From Thermodesulfovibrio yellowstonii (lineage in GTDB: Bacteria; Nitrospirota; Thermodesulfovibrionia; Thermodesulfovibrionales; Dissulfurispiraceae): a stretch of 48,881 bases of DNA. The stretch is from contig DYHD01000006.1 in the NCBI GenBank assembly GCA_020724365.1, forward strand, positions 12,899 through 61,779. The letters are read 5' to 3'. Both the position numbers and the translations under genes were made by a program. Positions 35,046 through 44,122 of this stretch are shown one piece after another. Each line of letters opens with the position of its first letter. The first letter of the stretch is position 1. The notes under the pieces were generated by a model that was not told where the DNA came from, made no database searches, and saw nothing but the letters and a program-made list of their open reading frames with translations.

Positions 35046-36116
35046 ATGGTGAGGGTAGAGCTTGGAGATAGAAGCTATGATATTTTAATAGATTCGGGTA
35101 TTTTATCAAGAATAGGAGAACGGCTTTTACCATTTAATTTTTCTCCTACAATAGCAGTCATAAGCAATCCTACAGTATTTAATCTATATGGCAATATTGT
35201 AATGAAATCCTTAAAAAAAGCAGGTTTTGAGGCATCAAACATAATAATACCTGATGGTGAAGAATATAAAGACTATTTTTGGACATACCATATACTCACC
35301 GAGCTATTAAGTCGAGGTATTGATAGAAATTCTTGTCTATTAGCCCTGGGCGGTGGTGTTATAGGTGATATAACGGGTTTTGTTGCGTCAATATATATGA
35401 GAGGCATACATTTTATTCAGGTGCCGACTACCCTTCTGTCTCAGGTTGATAGCTCAGTTGGTGGTAAAACCGGAGTAAATCACCCTATCGGTAAAAATAT
35501 GATAGGAACTTTTTATCAGCCTAGACTTGTATTGATAGATATAGATACCCTGACAACTTTGCATGAAAGGGAAGTGGCAAGCGGTATTTCAGAGGTTATC
35601 AAATATGCTGTAATTTGGGATGCGAATTTATTTGAATTTATGAAACGACACTGTCATGAAATATTAAAAATGTCTAAGTCCCACTTTCAATATATTATCA
35701 AACGTTCTTGCGAGATTAAAGCACAAGTTGTTTCGGAGGATGAAAAGGAATCGGGGTTGAGGGCAATTTTAAATTATGGTCATACTATAGGGCATGCAAT
35801 AGAGACCGAAACAGGCTATCGCATTTTCTTACATGGAGAAGCTGTTGCTATTGGGATGTGCCTCGAGGCACGATTATCAGAGACAATGGGGTTACTTGAT
35901 AAACAGGAGGCTTTAAGAATAAAATTAATTATTGAATCATTCGGCTTGCCTTCTGAACTGCCAGCTAATATTAAAATCAGTAAGCTGATTACTCATATGA
36001 GGTTTGATAAAAAAATGGAAGCGGGACAGATAAAATTTATTCTCCCAGAAAAGATTGGGAAAGTAATAATAAAGAAAGGACATATTGAAGAATTTCAAAA
36101 ATATTTAGAATTATGA
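35046..36116 (+). CDS. aroB: 3-Dehydroquinate synthase
   Basis: This 356-residue protein makes 3-dehydroquinate from DAHP in the shikimate pathway. Visible motifs: IIPDGEEYKDY, the NAD-binding LALGGGVIGDITGFVAS, VPTTLLSQVDSSVGGKTGVN, and the metal-ligand regions ISEVIKYAVI (Glu), LNYGHTIGHAIE and FLHGEAVAIGM. Length is normal. Its stop overlaps the phoB-like start (ATGA), an unusual operon of amino-acid and signalling genes. Confidence 0.97.
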   Translation: MVRVELGDRSYDILIDSGILSRIGERLLPFNFSPTIAVISNPTVFNLYGNIVMKSLKKAGFEASNIIIPDGEEYKDYFWTYHILTELLSRGIDRNSCLLALGGGVIGDITGFVASIYMRGIHFIQVPTTLLSQVDSSVGGKTGVNHPIGKNMIGTFYQPRLVLIDIDTLTTLHEREVASGISEVIKYAVIWDANLFEFMKRHCHEILKMSKSHFQYIIKRSCEIKAQVVSEDEKESGLRAILNYGHTIGHAIETETGYRIFLHGEAVAIGMCLEARLSETMGLLDKQEALRIKLIIESFGLPSELPANIKISKLITHMRFDKKMEAGQIKFILPEKIGKVIIKKGHIEEFQKYLEL

Positions 36117-36823
36117 AAAAAGCTTTTGTTATTGATGATGAGCCCGATATAGTTGAACTTGTATCATACAATCTTAAAAATATCGGTTTTGATGTTGACT
36201 ATGCTTTCGATGGTGAAGCAGCCCTTAAAACATTAGATGAAAAACAATATGATCTTATTATTCTCGACCTTATGTTGCCATCTATTGATGGATTGCAGCT
36301 TTGCAGTATTATCAGAAATAATCCAAGATTATCGCATATACCCGTCATCATGTTGACTGCTCGCTGTGATGAGTTTGATAAGGTTCACGGCCTTGAGATG
36401 GGTGCTGATGATTATATCACAAAGCCCTTCAGCACTAAAGAGTTTCTTGCGAGGATAAAAGCAATCATGAGAAGAACAGAAATATCAAAACCCGTAACTG
36501 CTTCAGTAGAAGAAGGGAAAAGCAATATTATAAAAGTGAAGGATGTTCTTATAGACAAAGAAAAATATATTGTTAGTTTAGGAGAAAACAGGATAAAGCT
36601 CAGCGCTACAGAATTCAAACTCCTTCTTTATCTTGCTGAAAGACCTAATAAGGTTTTCAATAGAGAACAGCTTCTTGACGCTGTCTGGGGTAATGAAATA
36701 TATGTTGAGCCTCGGACAGTGGATGTGCATATCAGGCGCATCAGATCCAAGATTGAAAAAAATCCTGATGAGCCACAATATCTTAAGACTATGAGGGGTA
36801 TTGGTTATTTTATTGAGTCTTGA
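36113..36823 (+). CDS. OmpR/PhoB-family response regulator
   Basis: This 236-residue protein has a receiver (DDE near residue 9, phospho-acceptor in YDLIILDLMLP, TKPF lysine) and a winged-helix DNA-binding domain (LSATEFKLLLYLAERPNKVF, VEPRTVDVHIRRIRSKI, MRGIGYF). With the next gene it forms a PhoB/PhoR-like pair. No phosphate transport genes are in the window, so phosphate sensing is not proven. Confidence 0.95.
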   Translation: MKKAFVIDDEPDIVELVSYNLKNIGFDVDYAFDGEAALKTLDEKQYDLIILDLMLPSIDGLQLCSIIRNNPRLSHIPVIMLTARCDEFDKVHGLEMGADDYITKPFSTKEFLARIKAIMRRTEISKPVTASVEEGKSNIIKVKDVLIDKEKYIVSLGENRIKLSATEFKLLLYLAERPNKVFNREQLLDAVWGNEIYVEPRTVDVHIRRIRSKIEKNPDEPQYLKTMRGIGYFIES

Positions 36824-36832
36824 TAAAAAACT

Positions 36833-38086
36833 ATGACTTATGAACATATCATAATTATTATCCTTTCTGCATGTATCATATATTTCCTATATCGTTACTA
36901 TAGAATCTCTTTGTCTGCAGTTGAAATTAAACGTTTCATACAGGGACTTTCTACCGGGAATTTTAATGCAAGATTATTTATGAAGACAAAAACCCCACTA
37001 GATGAGATTATCAGAGGCATTAACTCCTTCTTAGAAGTAGTGAAATTAAAGCTTGATTCTGCTGATGAGGAAACGAGAAGAATGGAAGCAATACTAAGAG
37101 GAATGACTGACAGTGTATTGATTGTTGACACCTCTGGTAAAATACTGCTTGCTAATAGAGCCTTTAGAAAGATATTTCATGTTGACAAAAGTATAGAGAA
37201 AAAACAGTTTATTGAGGTCATTAGAAATTCACAATTGATAGATATTTTCAGAAAGGCAATGGATACATGGGAGATAATATCTGATGAAATCATTGTCTCC
37301 AGAGCCAATACTGATATTTATCTCGTTGCCACTGCTGTGCCTATTTACTCAGAAGATAGCGTGAGCGGTATTGTTCTAACCCTTCATAATATAACTAGGC
37401 TTAAACAACTTGAACAAATTAGAACTGATTTCATCGCAAATGTCTCTCATGAGATTAAGACACCAATAACCGCTATAGCGGGCTTTTCAGAGACACTCTT
37501 AGAAGGAGCTATCAACGACAAAGAAAATGCTATAAAGTTTTTGCAGATGATTAAAAATCATAGCATACGACTTAATAGTCTGGTTGATGACCTTCTTACC
37601 CTTTCAAGAATAGAGCTTGGTGATATAAAGGTTGAAAAGGTATTAATTGACCCTCGTGATGTCATAAATACAGTCATCTCGACTTTTAAAGAAACAGCTG
37701 AAAAAAAAGGACTTTATTTAAGAAAAAATATACCTGATGAGAATATATCAATATTTGCTGACAAAAATAGATTCATACAAATCCTTCTCAATCTTGTGGA
37801 TAATGCTATAAAATTCACAGAGCACGGGGGAGTTACAATAGGAATTAAAAAAATTCATAATAATAATGTAATTTTTGTTGAGGACACTGGTATAGGAATT
37901 CCAGCCACACATTTAACCCGATTAGGTGAGAGATTTTACAGAGTTGACAGGGCAAGATCAAGAGAATTAGGTGGAACTGGATTGGGACTTGCTATAGTAA
38001 AACATCTCGTTAAAGCACACGGCTGGGATATAAAGATCGAGAGCATACAAGAAAAAGGAACCGAGTTCAATATAATTATAAAATAA
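36833..38086 (+). CDS. PhoR-like sensor histidine kinase
   Basis: This 417-residue membrane kinase has one N-terminal membrane helix (about 5-22), a short HAMP-like linker, a PAS domain (about 85-190), HisKA with H206 in NVSHEIKTPITAI, and an ATPase domain (LLNLVDNAIKFT, EDTGIGI, GGTGLGLAIVKHLV). The absence of a periplasmic sensor domain matches PhoR rather than typical ligand sensors. It starts 9 bp after its regulator gene. Confidence 0.94.
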   Translation: MTYEHIIIIILSACIIYFLYRYYRISLSAVEIKRFIQGLSTGNFNARLFMKTKTPLDEIIRGINSFLEVVKLKLDSADEETRRMEAILRGMTDSVLIVDTSGKILLANRAFRKIFHVDKSIEKKQFIEVIRNSQLIDIFRKAMDTWEIISDEIIVSRANTDIYLVATAVPIYSEDSVSGIVLTLHNITRLKQLEQIRTDFIANVSHEIKTPITAIAGFSETLLEGAINDKENAIKFLQMIKNHSIRLNSLVDDLLTLSRIELGDIKVEKVLIDPRDVINTVISTFKETAEKKGLYLRKNIPDENISIFADKNRFIQILLNLVDNAIKFTEHGGVTIGIKKIHNNNVIFVEDTGIGIPATHLTRLGERFYRVDRARSRELGGTGLGLAIVKHLVKAHGWDIKIESIQEKGTEFNIIIK

Positions 38087-38091
38087 GGACA

Positions 38092-38679
38092 TCAATTTTC
38101 AATTATCTTAAAGATGCCTGTTCTTATAAGCTTAACAGCAATTGCTGCTAACAGCAATGAAGATACTTTTGCAAATGCTCTTGAGCCATTTATGCCCATA
38201 AGCCTTATGATTGAATCCGCATTGTATAGTATCAGCCAAGCAATAAAAAGATTTAGTATAAGAGACATAATAACAGGTAGATAACCATAATTACCCACTA
38301 AAATAAGGGAAGTAGTCAATGTGGCAGGTCCTGCAATAAGAGGAGTCCCAAGCGGGACAACCCCAAGCGTGGAAGTTGTAGCTATCTTGCTTTCACCCAT
38401 TTTTAGCATATCAGAGATAGATATAACTAATAGCAGTATCCCCCCAGCAATCATGAAATCCTCTACTTCTATTGATAGAGAATGTAAAATAGCATTACCT
38501 ACAAATACGAATACAATAGTGATTAATAATGCAGTGAAAACCGATTGACGGGCTATCCTCCTTCTTTCTTCCTTTGACATTTCTTCAGTCATTGATATGT
38601 AAATAGGTAGGACGCCTGGAGCATTGATGGCAACCATTATTGGTATTATACTAAGCAGAAAAAAGTTTAATTTTTCCAT
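38092..38679 (-). CDS. MarC-family integral membrane protein
   Basis: This 195-residue protein has six hydrophobic segments and the family patterns VAINAPGVLPIYISMT, then LGVVPLGTPLIAGPATLTTS. MarC (UPF0056) proteins have no established substrate; the name reflects the mar locus, not a proven drug role. It converges on the PhoR gene with a 5-bp gap and no recognisable terminator. Confidence 0.92.
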   Translation of the reverse strand: MEKLNFFLLSIIPIMVAINAPGVLPIYISMTEEMSKEERRRIARQSVFTALLITIVFVFVGNAILHSLSIEVEDFMIAGGILLLVISISDMLKMGESKIATTSTLGVVPLGTPLIAGPATLTTSLILVGNYGYLPVIMSLILNLFIAWLILYNADSIIRLMGINGSRAFAKVSSLLLAAIAVKLIRTGIFKIIEN

Positions 38680-38783
38680 AGAATAAGTTTACTGAACAAA
38701 TAGACATTGAATTTACAAACCTTGTTGTATTTTTTATTTTTGAAACATTTTAAGTCTAATTTTCGGAGTTTATAGGGATAGGG

Positions 38784-39314
38784 TTAATCCCTTGAAATTA
38801 TTTTAAAAAGCCTTCTTGCATTTAAAAGTATATCGAGATACCTCTGGTCTTGATAGTCCTTATAAGTATTTATATGAGGGATAAAACATTTTTTCTTGAA
38901 AATTAAAGTTACTTCAGCGTACACACCATTTTTGAGATAAATTCTATGTGAATAATCCTTTGTGGAAGCAAGCACTATTTTTGCTAAAGTTAAATAACCA
39001 GGGTCTATATTTACATTTCTCTTATCATTATAAGAGAGTTGTTTTTCGATCCCATTTGTTATTATCTTTATATCAGCAATAGCAGATTGTTCAATAAAAT
39101 TTCTAAAGAATATAAATCTTCTTATGATATTTTCTCCAAGTTCTTCTCTGTAATAATTTGAGTAATTCCAATTGACAGGCGCTGACTGCATTGATATTTC
39201 TCCAAAGTGAGAACAAAGGGATTGGATTGCTTTGTTATAAAAACCTTCATCTGAATATAATATACCCATAAAATGGAGAGCCTTAGGAGGGAATTGAGGT
39301 TTAGCATTTTCCAT
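38784..39314 (-). CDS. DUF4416 protein
   Basis: This 176-residue soluble protein matches DUF4416: LHFMGILYSDEGFYNKAI at the start, FGEISMQSAPVNWNYSNYY, a central NIDPGYLTLAKIVLAST and a C-terminal YKDYQDQRYLDILLNARRL. Function is unknown. It starts 9 bp after the thioredoxin-like gene on the same strand. Confidence 0.87.
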   Translation of the reverse strand: MENAKPQFPPKALHFMGILYSDEGFYNKAIQSLCSHFGEISMQSAPVNWNYSNYYREELGENIIRRFIFFRNFIEQSAIADIKIITNGIEKQLSYNDKRNVNIDPGYLTLAKIVLASTKDYSHRIYLKNGVYAEVTLIFKKKCFIPHINTYKDYQDQRYLDILLNARRLFKIISRD

Positions 39315-39323
39315 TGATTATCT

Positions 39324-39845
39324 TTAGTTCTGTATTAATTGTTCAAGGGCACTTTTTATCATTGGTGAATCCCAGTTAATGGGGCCCGCAACCTTTTCTT
39401 TAATTATTCCTTTCTTATCAATTATAAAAGTTTCTGGAATTCCACCGATACCATAAGTTAATGCTATATTCTTGTCATCAATTAGGACGGGGAAATTAAA
39501 GCTGTTTTTTTGCATATATTGCTTTGCATTTGAGGGCTTATCTCTATAAAGAATTGAAATAAAGATGATATCGTTGTCTTTCCTTGAGTTCATAAGGCTC
39601 TGGAGTGAAGAATTAACCAATTTACAAGATTCGCACCATGTAGCCCAAAAGTTGAGTAAAACAACCTTTCCGTTAAGATCAGATAGCCTCCATTTTTTAT
39701 CATCAATATCTGTAAGCTCAAAGGGTGGTGCATCAAGACCTATAACCGCTTTTGGTTTTATGGTTTCTTTATTTGAGGTTAGAAGATTGATTATAAATAT
39801 TCCTGCTAAAAAAATAATGATAAGAAAGATAGTTTTTTGTTTCAT
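39324..39845 (-). CDS. TlpA/ResA-like thioredoxin, membrane-anchored
   Basis: The protein has 173 residues from the ATG at 39845 (GGAG ribosome site); a longer frame from 39902 would run into the adjacent repeat element and lacks support. It has an N-terminal membrane anchor (about 5-23), then a thioredoxin fold with active-site C71 and C74 in NFWATWCESC and the cis-Pro loop in GIGGIPETFIIDKKG. It should reduce disulfides, for example in cytochrome c maturation, on the outer side of the membrane. Confidence 0.93.
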   Translation of the reverse strand: MKQKTIFLIIIFLAGIFIINLLTSNKETIKPKAVIGLDAPPFELTDIDDKKWRLSDLNGKVVLLNFWATWCESCKLVNSSLQSLMNSRKDNDIIFISILYRDKPSNAKQYMQKNSFNFPVLIDDKNIALTYGIGGIPETFIIDKKGIIKEKVAGPINWDSPMIKSALEQLIQN

Positions 39846-39872
39846 TTGATTATTTCTCCAAAATACTAAGGA

Positions 39873-40006
39873 GTTCATAAGTAAGATTATGCTCTCTGTC
39901 ATTCCCGCTTGTTGGGAATCTTTCTTATGATTCCAAACAAGTCGGAAGGATTGCGGAAAAGCCGCAATGACAAAAACTGAATTCTGATGTTCAGATACTT
40001 ACGAAC
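39873..40006. repeat. MITE-like element with GTCATTCCCG core
   Basis: GTTCATAAGTA (39873-39883) and TACTTACGAAC (39996-40006) form a terminal inverted repeat with one mismatch. The 134-bp element contains GTCATTCCCGCTTGTTGGGA, an AAACAAGTCGG block and GATTGCGG...CCGCAATGAC. It is related in design to 13666-13838. It is non-coding and lies just upstream of the thioredoxin gene, where it could affect transcription. Confidence 0.65.
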
Positions 40007-40137
40007 TTAATTAGTAAGAGTTATATTTAGAATATAGATGTAATTTATTTATTTTATATGAATCTTGCAAAGATAGGCAAAGATTCTTTATTTTCACACA
40101 GTTTAGAAAATTAAAGGATTTAAATAATGAGCATCCT

Positions 40138-40177
40138 GCCCCACCTTAAATTGAGCGAATCAATTTCTTGATGGGGC
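40138..40177. repeat. Nested hairpin downstream of clpC
   Basis: The outer arms GCCCCA (40138-40143) and TGGGGC (40172-40177) enclose inner arms AAATTGA/TCAATTT (40148-40154 and 40160-40166) around GCGAA. It lies about 28 bp past the leftward clpC stop. No T run follows, so intrinsic termination is doubtful. Confidence 0.5.
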
Positions 40178-40204
40178 TAAGAGCTATGCAAGATAGAAGC
40201 AAAA

Positions 40205-41206
40205 TTAATTATAAGTCAGCAAAAAAGAATCTTTTGCTTCTTTAAATGCAAGCGAACCGTTTTGGAGTTCGACATTTATCATGTGACTTTGCTGAAAAGC
40301 ACCCTTGAGAATCTCTTCAGAGAGAATATCTTCAATTTCCTTATAAATTGCCCTCCTCATAGGTCTGGCACCATATGATGGGTTATAATATTTGGTTAAT
40401 AGCCATTCCTTAACTTCTAATGATACATTTATCATTAACCCATGCTCTGACAGTTTCTTATTTGTCTCATTTATCAGAAGATCAATAATAGAGAGTAGGT
40501 GTGCTTTGTCGAGCGGATGAAATACAACTATTTCATCAACACGATTTAAAAATTCAGGATTGAATGTCTTTTTAAGCTCTGAAAGAACATTATCTTTAAT
40601 CTTTAAATAAGCATCCTCAGATGATGATCTTTGAAAGCCGAGTGGTGTGGCTTTTTCGATTATCCTTGCCCCCAAATTGGATGTCATGATTATTATTGTA
40701 TTTCTGAAATCAACCTTTCTGCCATAGCTGTCCGTAATAACACCCTCATCTAATATCTGAAGGAGAATGTTAAAAATATCATTGTGTGCTTTCTCAATCT
40801 CATCAAAGAGTATTACGGAATAAGGTCTTTTTCTGACCTTTTCGGTTAACTGACCACCTTCTTCATAGCCTACATAACCTGGAGGTGCTCCAGTCAGTCT
40901 TGAGACATTAAATCTTTCCATGTATTCAGACATATCAATTTTAATAAGGGCATTCTCATCATTAAACATAAATTCTGCTAATGCTTTTGCAAGTTCTGTT
41001 TTTCCAACGCCTGTAGGTCCAAGAAAGAAGAATGAGCCGATTGGTCTGTTCTTTGTTTTTAATCCTGCCCTTGAGCGTCTAATTGCTTTTGAAACAGCCT
41101 TTATTGCCTCATCCTGCCCAATGATTCTATCGTGCAGTACCTGTTCCATCTTTAATAACTTTTCTGTTTCAGTTTCTTCCAATTTATTAAGAGGAATACC
41201 TGTCAT
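40205..41206 (-). CDS. clpC: ClpC C-terminal part (second AAA+ module), frameshifted gene
   Basis: This is the C-terminal 333 codons of ClpC, out of frame with the N-terminal part. It contains MTGIPLNKLEETE, Walker A GPTGVGKTELAKALA, Walker B VILFDEIEKAHND, GAPPGYVGYEEGG, sensor and D2-small domain motifs (NPEFLNRVDEIVVFHPL, YGARPMRRAI). The coding signal actually extends further upstream, through [12 protein letters not shown], up to the frameshift near 41240. The ATG at 41206 is therefore internal, not a true start. Whether a full protein is made depends on the frameshift being real. Confidence 0.9.
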   Translation of the reverse strand: MTGIPLNKLEETETEKLLKMEQVLHDRIIGQDEAIKAVSKAIRRSRAGLKTKNRPIGSFFFLGPTGVGKTELAKALAEFMFNDENALIKIDMSEYMERFNVSRLTGAPPGYVGYEEGGQLTEKVRKRPYSVILFDEIEKAHNDIFNILLQILDEGVITDSYGRKVDFRNTIIIMTSNLGARIIEKATPLGFQRSSSEDAYLKIKDNVLSELKKTFNPEFLNRVDEIVVFHPLDKAHLLSIIDLLINETNKKLSEHGLMINVSLEVKEWLLTKYYNPSYGARPMRRAIYKEIEDILSEEILKGAFQQSHMINVELQNGSLAFKEAKDSFLLTYN

Positions 41207-41241
41207 CTTAGAGACTGTATAAGAAATATCGTCTTCATCAA

Positions 41242-42654
41242 CTAGGGCACCTCATTAGAAAGTGAATCCTTCCATTTCTTATATTGAACATCATGAATTT
41301 TTCTAAGCCTATCTTCATGTTCTTTGATCATTTGAGCCTTTGGAATATCATGGAGTCTCATATATAAAGTCTTTTCTTTAGACAATCTGATAAGCTCCGT
41401 CTCCATTTCCCTCAAATCAAAAGGCATGGTTGATCTTTTTAATTTCAGTCGAGAACCTGTCTCATCTATTACATCAATAGCCTTATCGGGCATATATCTT
41501 TCAGTTATATATCTATCTGAAAGCTTAGCGGCAGCAATAATTGCCTCTTCACTAATCTTAACTTTATGATGTTTTTCATATTTGTTCTGCAATCCTCTTA
41601 GGATATCAATTGTAACATCCACAGGTGGCGGCTGTATGTGTATGGGCTGGAATCTCCTTTCAAGGGCTCCGTCTTTTTCAATATATTTTCTATATTCGTC
41701 TGGTGTAGTAGCACCGATGCACTGCAATTCACCTCTGGATAGAGCAGGCTTAAGCATGTTAGATGCATCAACTGAGCCTTCAGCAGCGCCAGCTCCTATT
41801 AGAGTATGAAATTCGTCAATAAAGAGAATTATATTTTCAGATTGTAATATTTCTCTTATTACTGCTTTCAGTCTTTCCTCAAACTGTCCGCGATATTTTG
41901 TTCCAGCTATAAGGGATCCAAGGTCTAAAGATATTATTCTTTTGCCTATCAGACCATCAGGCACATCACCTATAACTATTTTTTGAGCCAGCCCTTCAAC
42001 AATAGCTGTCTTGCCAACGCCTGGTTCACCTATTAAAGCAGGATTATTTTTGAGCCTTCTGCCAAGAACCTGAAGCACACGTTCAATTTCATCTTCTCTG
42101 CCAATCACCGGGTCGAGTTTTCCCTCAGCCGCAAGTATTGTCAAATCTCTGCCAAATTCATCGAGTGCTGGAGTATTTGTTTTTCGTCTATCTTTCTGAT
42201 GGCTTTGGTGAAATTGTGGTTTAACTGCAAGGTTGATTGTCAACTGGCGAGCAGCCAGAAGATTAGCGCCGAGATTTCTCAAAATCTTTCCAGCAATTCC
42301 TTCATCTTCCCTGATGAGTCCAAGTAAAAGATGTTCACTTCCAATATAATTATGCCCTAGCAGTCTTGCTTCCTCTACTGCAAGCTCTAATACCTTTTTT
42401 GCACGAGGGGTAAAAGGTATCTCACCAAATGTAAGTAGATTACTACCAACTGGTAGGTTTCTTTCAATCTCATATCTAACCTCATCTATTGAAAGCCCCA
42501 TTTTTCTTAATATATTTACTGGAAGTGAATCTTCTTCTCTGATAATTGCAATAAGAAGGTGTTCTGTGCCAAGATAGTCATTGTTTCTTCTCTCAGCTTC
42601 TTCTTTAGCATATATTATTATCTTTCTTCCCCTTTCCGTAAATTTCTCAAACAT
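41242..42654 (-). CDS. clpC: ClpC N-terminal part (N domain and first AAA+ module), frameshifted gene
   Basis: The first 470 codons of ClpC include double Clp_N repeats ([30 protein letters not shown]), Walker [16 protein letters not shown], Walker [17 protein letters not shown], and the coiled-coil M domain. It ends at a TAG after SLSNEVP. A minus-one shift there restores LVDEDDIS and joins it to the C-terminal part, so one base is missing in the CCC run at about 41245-41247. Together the parts give about 815 residues, the usual ClpC length. The native start has an AGGAGAG ribosome site. ClpC unfolds substrates for ClpP. Confidence 0.92.
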   Translation of the reverse strand: MFEKFTERGRKIIIYAKEEAERRNNDYLGTEHLLIAIIREEDSLPVNILRKMGLSIDEVRYEIERNLPVGSNLLTFGEIPFTPRAKKVLELAVEEARLLGHNYIGSEHLLLGLIREDEGIAGKILRNLGANLLAARQLTINLAVKPQFHQSHQKDRRKTNTPALDEFGRDLTILAAEGKLDPVIGREDEIERVLQVLGRRLKNNPALIGEPGVGKTAIVEGLAQKIVIGDVPDGLIGKRIISLDLGSLIAGTKYRGQFEERLKAVIREILQSENIILFIDEFHTLIGAGAAEGSVDASNMLKPALSRGELQCIGATTPDEYRKYIEKDGALERRFQPIHIQPPPVDVTIDILRGLQNKYEKHHKVKISEEAIIAAAKLSDRYITERYMPDKAIDVIDETGSRLKLKRSTMPFDLREMETELIRLSKEKTLYMRLHDIPKAQMIKEHEDRLRKIHDVQYKKWKDSLSNEVP

Positions 42655-42862
42655 TATTCTCTCCTTTGTATTTCTTATATGTTTATTTCTTAATATGGTT
42701 CTAATTTGATTTTAATTGTCTCGTATTTATATTGTCAATATTCTAACTATATCATGTTTGCCCAAAATATAATATATGAAATAGTTGATTATAATAGATT
42801 TAAAAACTAAGATTGATTTAGAGCTAATATGCTTAGCAATAACAGTAAAGAGGAGTAATGCT

Positions 42863-42999
42863 CAAGAGGGAATAAAGACATCATGGAGGAGGACGACTCT
42901 TCTTGTGCTTGCTGTAACATTGCACAATATATCTGAAGGGCTTGCTGGCGGTGTTGCATTTGGGGCATCTGTAGCCGCAAGCTTTAGCTTTCGATAGTT
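42863..42999 (+). pseudogene. Remnant of a ZIP-family metal transporter
   Basis: The frame reads [20 protein letters not shown], then [14 protein letters not shown], clearly the HNxxEGLA metal-binding helix of ZIP transporters. Preceding and following helices are absent. The frame runs into the hairpin repeat at 42971 and stops. Only about 35 native codons survive, so it is a dead fragment. Confidence 0.7.
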
Positions 43000-43033
43000 T
43001 TTGTTCATAATACAGTCTGAAGCTTGCGGCTAC
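42971..43033. repeat. Long hairpin repeat (GTAGCCGCAAGCTT arms)
   Basis: Perfect 14-bp arms GTAGCCGCAAGCTT (42971-42984) and AAGCTTGCGGCTAC (43020-43033) enclose a 35-bp AT-rich loop. This design is a known kind of interspersed intergenic palindrome. It sits at the end of the ZIP remnant and probably marks the disruption point. Confidence 0.85.
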
Positions 43034-43041
43034 CTATATTT

Positions 43042-43197
43042 AGTGTCTGTTTATAAACTATAGAATCCCCCTCACCCTTGCCCTCTCCCCTGTCTGCGTG
43101 CCTGCACGCAGACAGGGGAGAGGGTTGTTAAATAAGCCCCTCCCTTGACGGGAGGGGTTGGGGGAGGGTGAATAATCGTAATTTATAAACAAACTCT
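43042..43197. repeat. MITE-like element with 19-bp terminal inverted repeats
   Basis: AGTGTCTGTTTATAAACTA (43042-43060) and TAATTTATAAACAAACTCT (43179-43197) match 16 of 19 as an inverted repeat. Inside is a perfect 20-bp-arm palindrome with a CCTG loop (43081-43124; arms start CCCTCTCCCC) and a second one, CCCCTCCC/GGGAGGGG (43137-43157). C-rich CCCTCACCCT motifs flank them. No coding potential is visible. Confidence 0.85.
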
Positions 43198-43249
43198 ATT
43201 TAATATTCCTAAATCCAGATATAGAATTTTTTAAACATCCCTCATCCAG

Positions 43250-43431
43250 TAAGACAGCTATCCCAGCTGTCTTATGCCACACCATCTTTCAGAACAGGTG
43301 AGACCTGTCTGCATGCGGACACGCACAGGCAGGTGCCTGTCCTGTCAGTGTTTAATATATCCAAATCGGGATTTGGGATATTTAACCATCTTGAAATATT
43401 TTTGCGATATAACCCTTGATTTTAAAGGGTT
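43250..43431. repeat. Cluster of short palindromes
   Basis: Hairpins follow one another: TAAGACAGCT/AGCTGTCTTA with a 5-nt loop (43250-43274), CAGGT/ACCTG near 43300, an ATATCC(C)AAATC dyad near 43357-43382, and AACCCTT/AAGGGTT (43411-43431). There is no reading frame. These may be decayed mobile repeats or a terminator region. Confidence 0.7.
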
Positions 43432-43515
43432 TTGAGCAATATTTTTTAATGAGAAAGTTATATTAATAATTAGGCATTAATTTCAGTCTTGGAAATAAAT
43501 CACAAAATACAATAA

Positions 43516-43953
43516 TTATTCTCTTACTGTCAGCACAGGGCATGAAGAGTTTCTTACAACTCTTTCCGCAGTGCTTCCAAATAAAACTCTGTCTAAACCC
43601 TTTCTTCCGTGTGTTCCGATAACTATAAGATCAATATTGTTATCTTTTGCAAATGTCAAGATTTCTTCATAAGGGACTCCGCGCTTAATAAAGTATTCAA
43701 CATCCTTTAATCCTTCCCTTTCTCTCATGCCAAATCTTTCGAGTTCTTTTTGGGCGGTTGTTTGCAATTCAGAATACATCTGATCAACAGATGAGTGTGG
43801 CACATGCAATCCTGAGGCTGTTGCTATATCATAGATCACATGAAGAAGGCAGAGCTTTGCACCATAAGTCTTTGCCATATCCACTGCATAAGGCATTGCA
43901 TTTTTAGCTCCTTCGGAAAAATCAGTGGGGAAAAGAATCTTTTTAATTTGCAT
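43516..43953 (-). CDS. Universal stress protein, UspA family
   Basis: This 145-residue single-domain Usp has the ATP-binding pattern of the nucleotide-binding subgroup: IGTHGRKGLDRVLFGSTAER, then NSSCPVLTV. The N-terminal strand ILFPTDFSEGA is typical. It has a strong GGAGG ribosome site. The exact stress role is unknown. It stands alone between repeat-rich DNA and coaX. Confidence 0.95.
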   Translation of the reverse strand: MQIKKILFPTDFSEGAKNAMPYAVDMAKTYGAKLCLLHVIYDIATASGLHVPHSSVDQMYSELQTTAQKELERFGMREREGLKDVEYFIKRGVPYEEILTFAKDNNIDLIVIGTHGRKGLDRVLFGSTAERVVRNSSCPVLTVRE

Positions 43954-44070
43954 AATAAAAACCTCCTCAATAGGTTAGCATCTTAAATAAAGACGCGATT
44001 ATTTTAATTATAACTAAATTTGAGCAAATCTTGATAATAAAAACTCTTTTTGTAAGGTTACCCCCCTCGC

Positions 44071-44092
44071 CCCCTTCCCTTGATAGAAGGGG
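44071..44092. repeat. Short GC hairpin downstream of coaX
   Basis: CCCCTTC (44071-44077) and GAAGGGG (44086-44092) enclose an 8-nt loop about 30 bp after the coaX stop. The surrounding CCCCCCTCGCCCCC resembles the C-rich element at 43042-43197, so it may be a relic of the same repeat family rather than a terminator. Confidence 0.45.
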
Positions 44093-44122
44093 ATTTATAG
44101 GGATTATCATTTTCTATCTTTA

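Larger units (their letters stand above)
42655..43515. other. Repeat-rich non-coding stretch
   Basis: This 860-bp stretch between clpC and uspA has no intact gene. It holds a ZIP transporter remnant, a hairpin repeat, a 156-bp MITE-like element with a 20-bp perfect palindrome, and a run of further palindromes. Base composition swings sharply between C/G-rich repeats and AT-rich flanks. Confidence 0.85.

Noticed and set aside
40138..40177. Intrinsic terminator for clpC
   Set aside because: The hairpin is good but no T run follows in the direction of transcription.
41240..41250. Programmed -1 frameshifting in clpC
   Set aside because: No X XXY YYZ slippery heptamer and no evident downstream stimulatory structure; ClpC is not known to use recoding. 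A single missing C is more likely.
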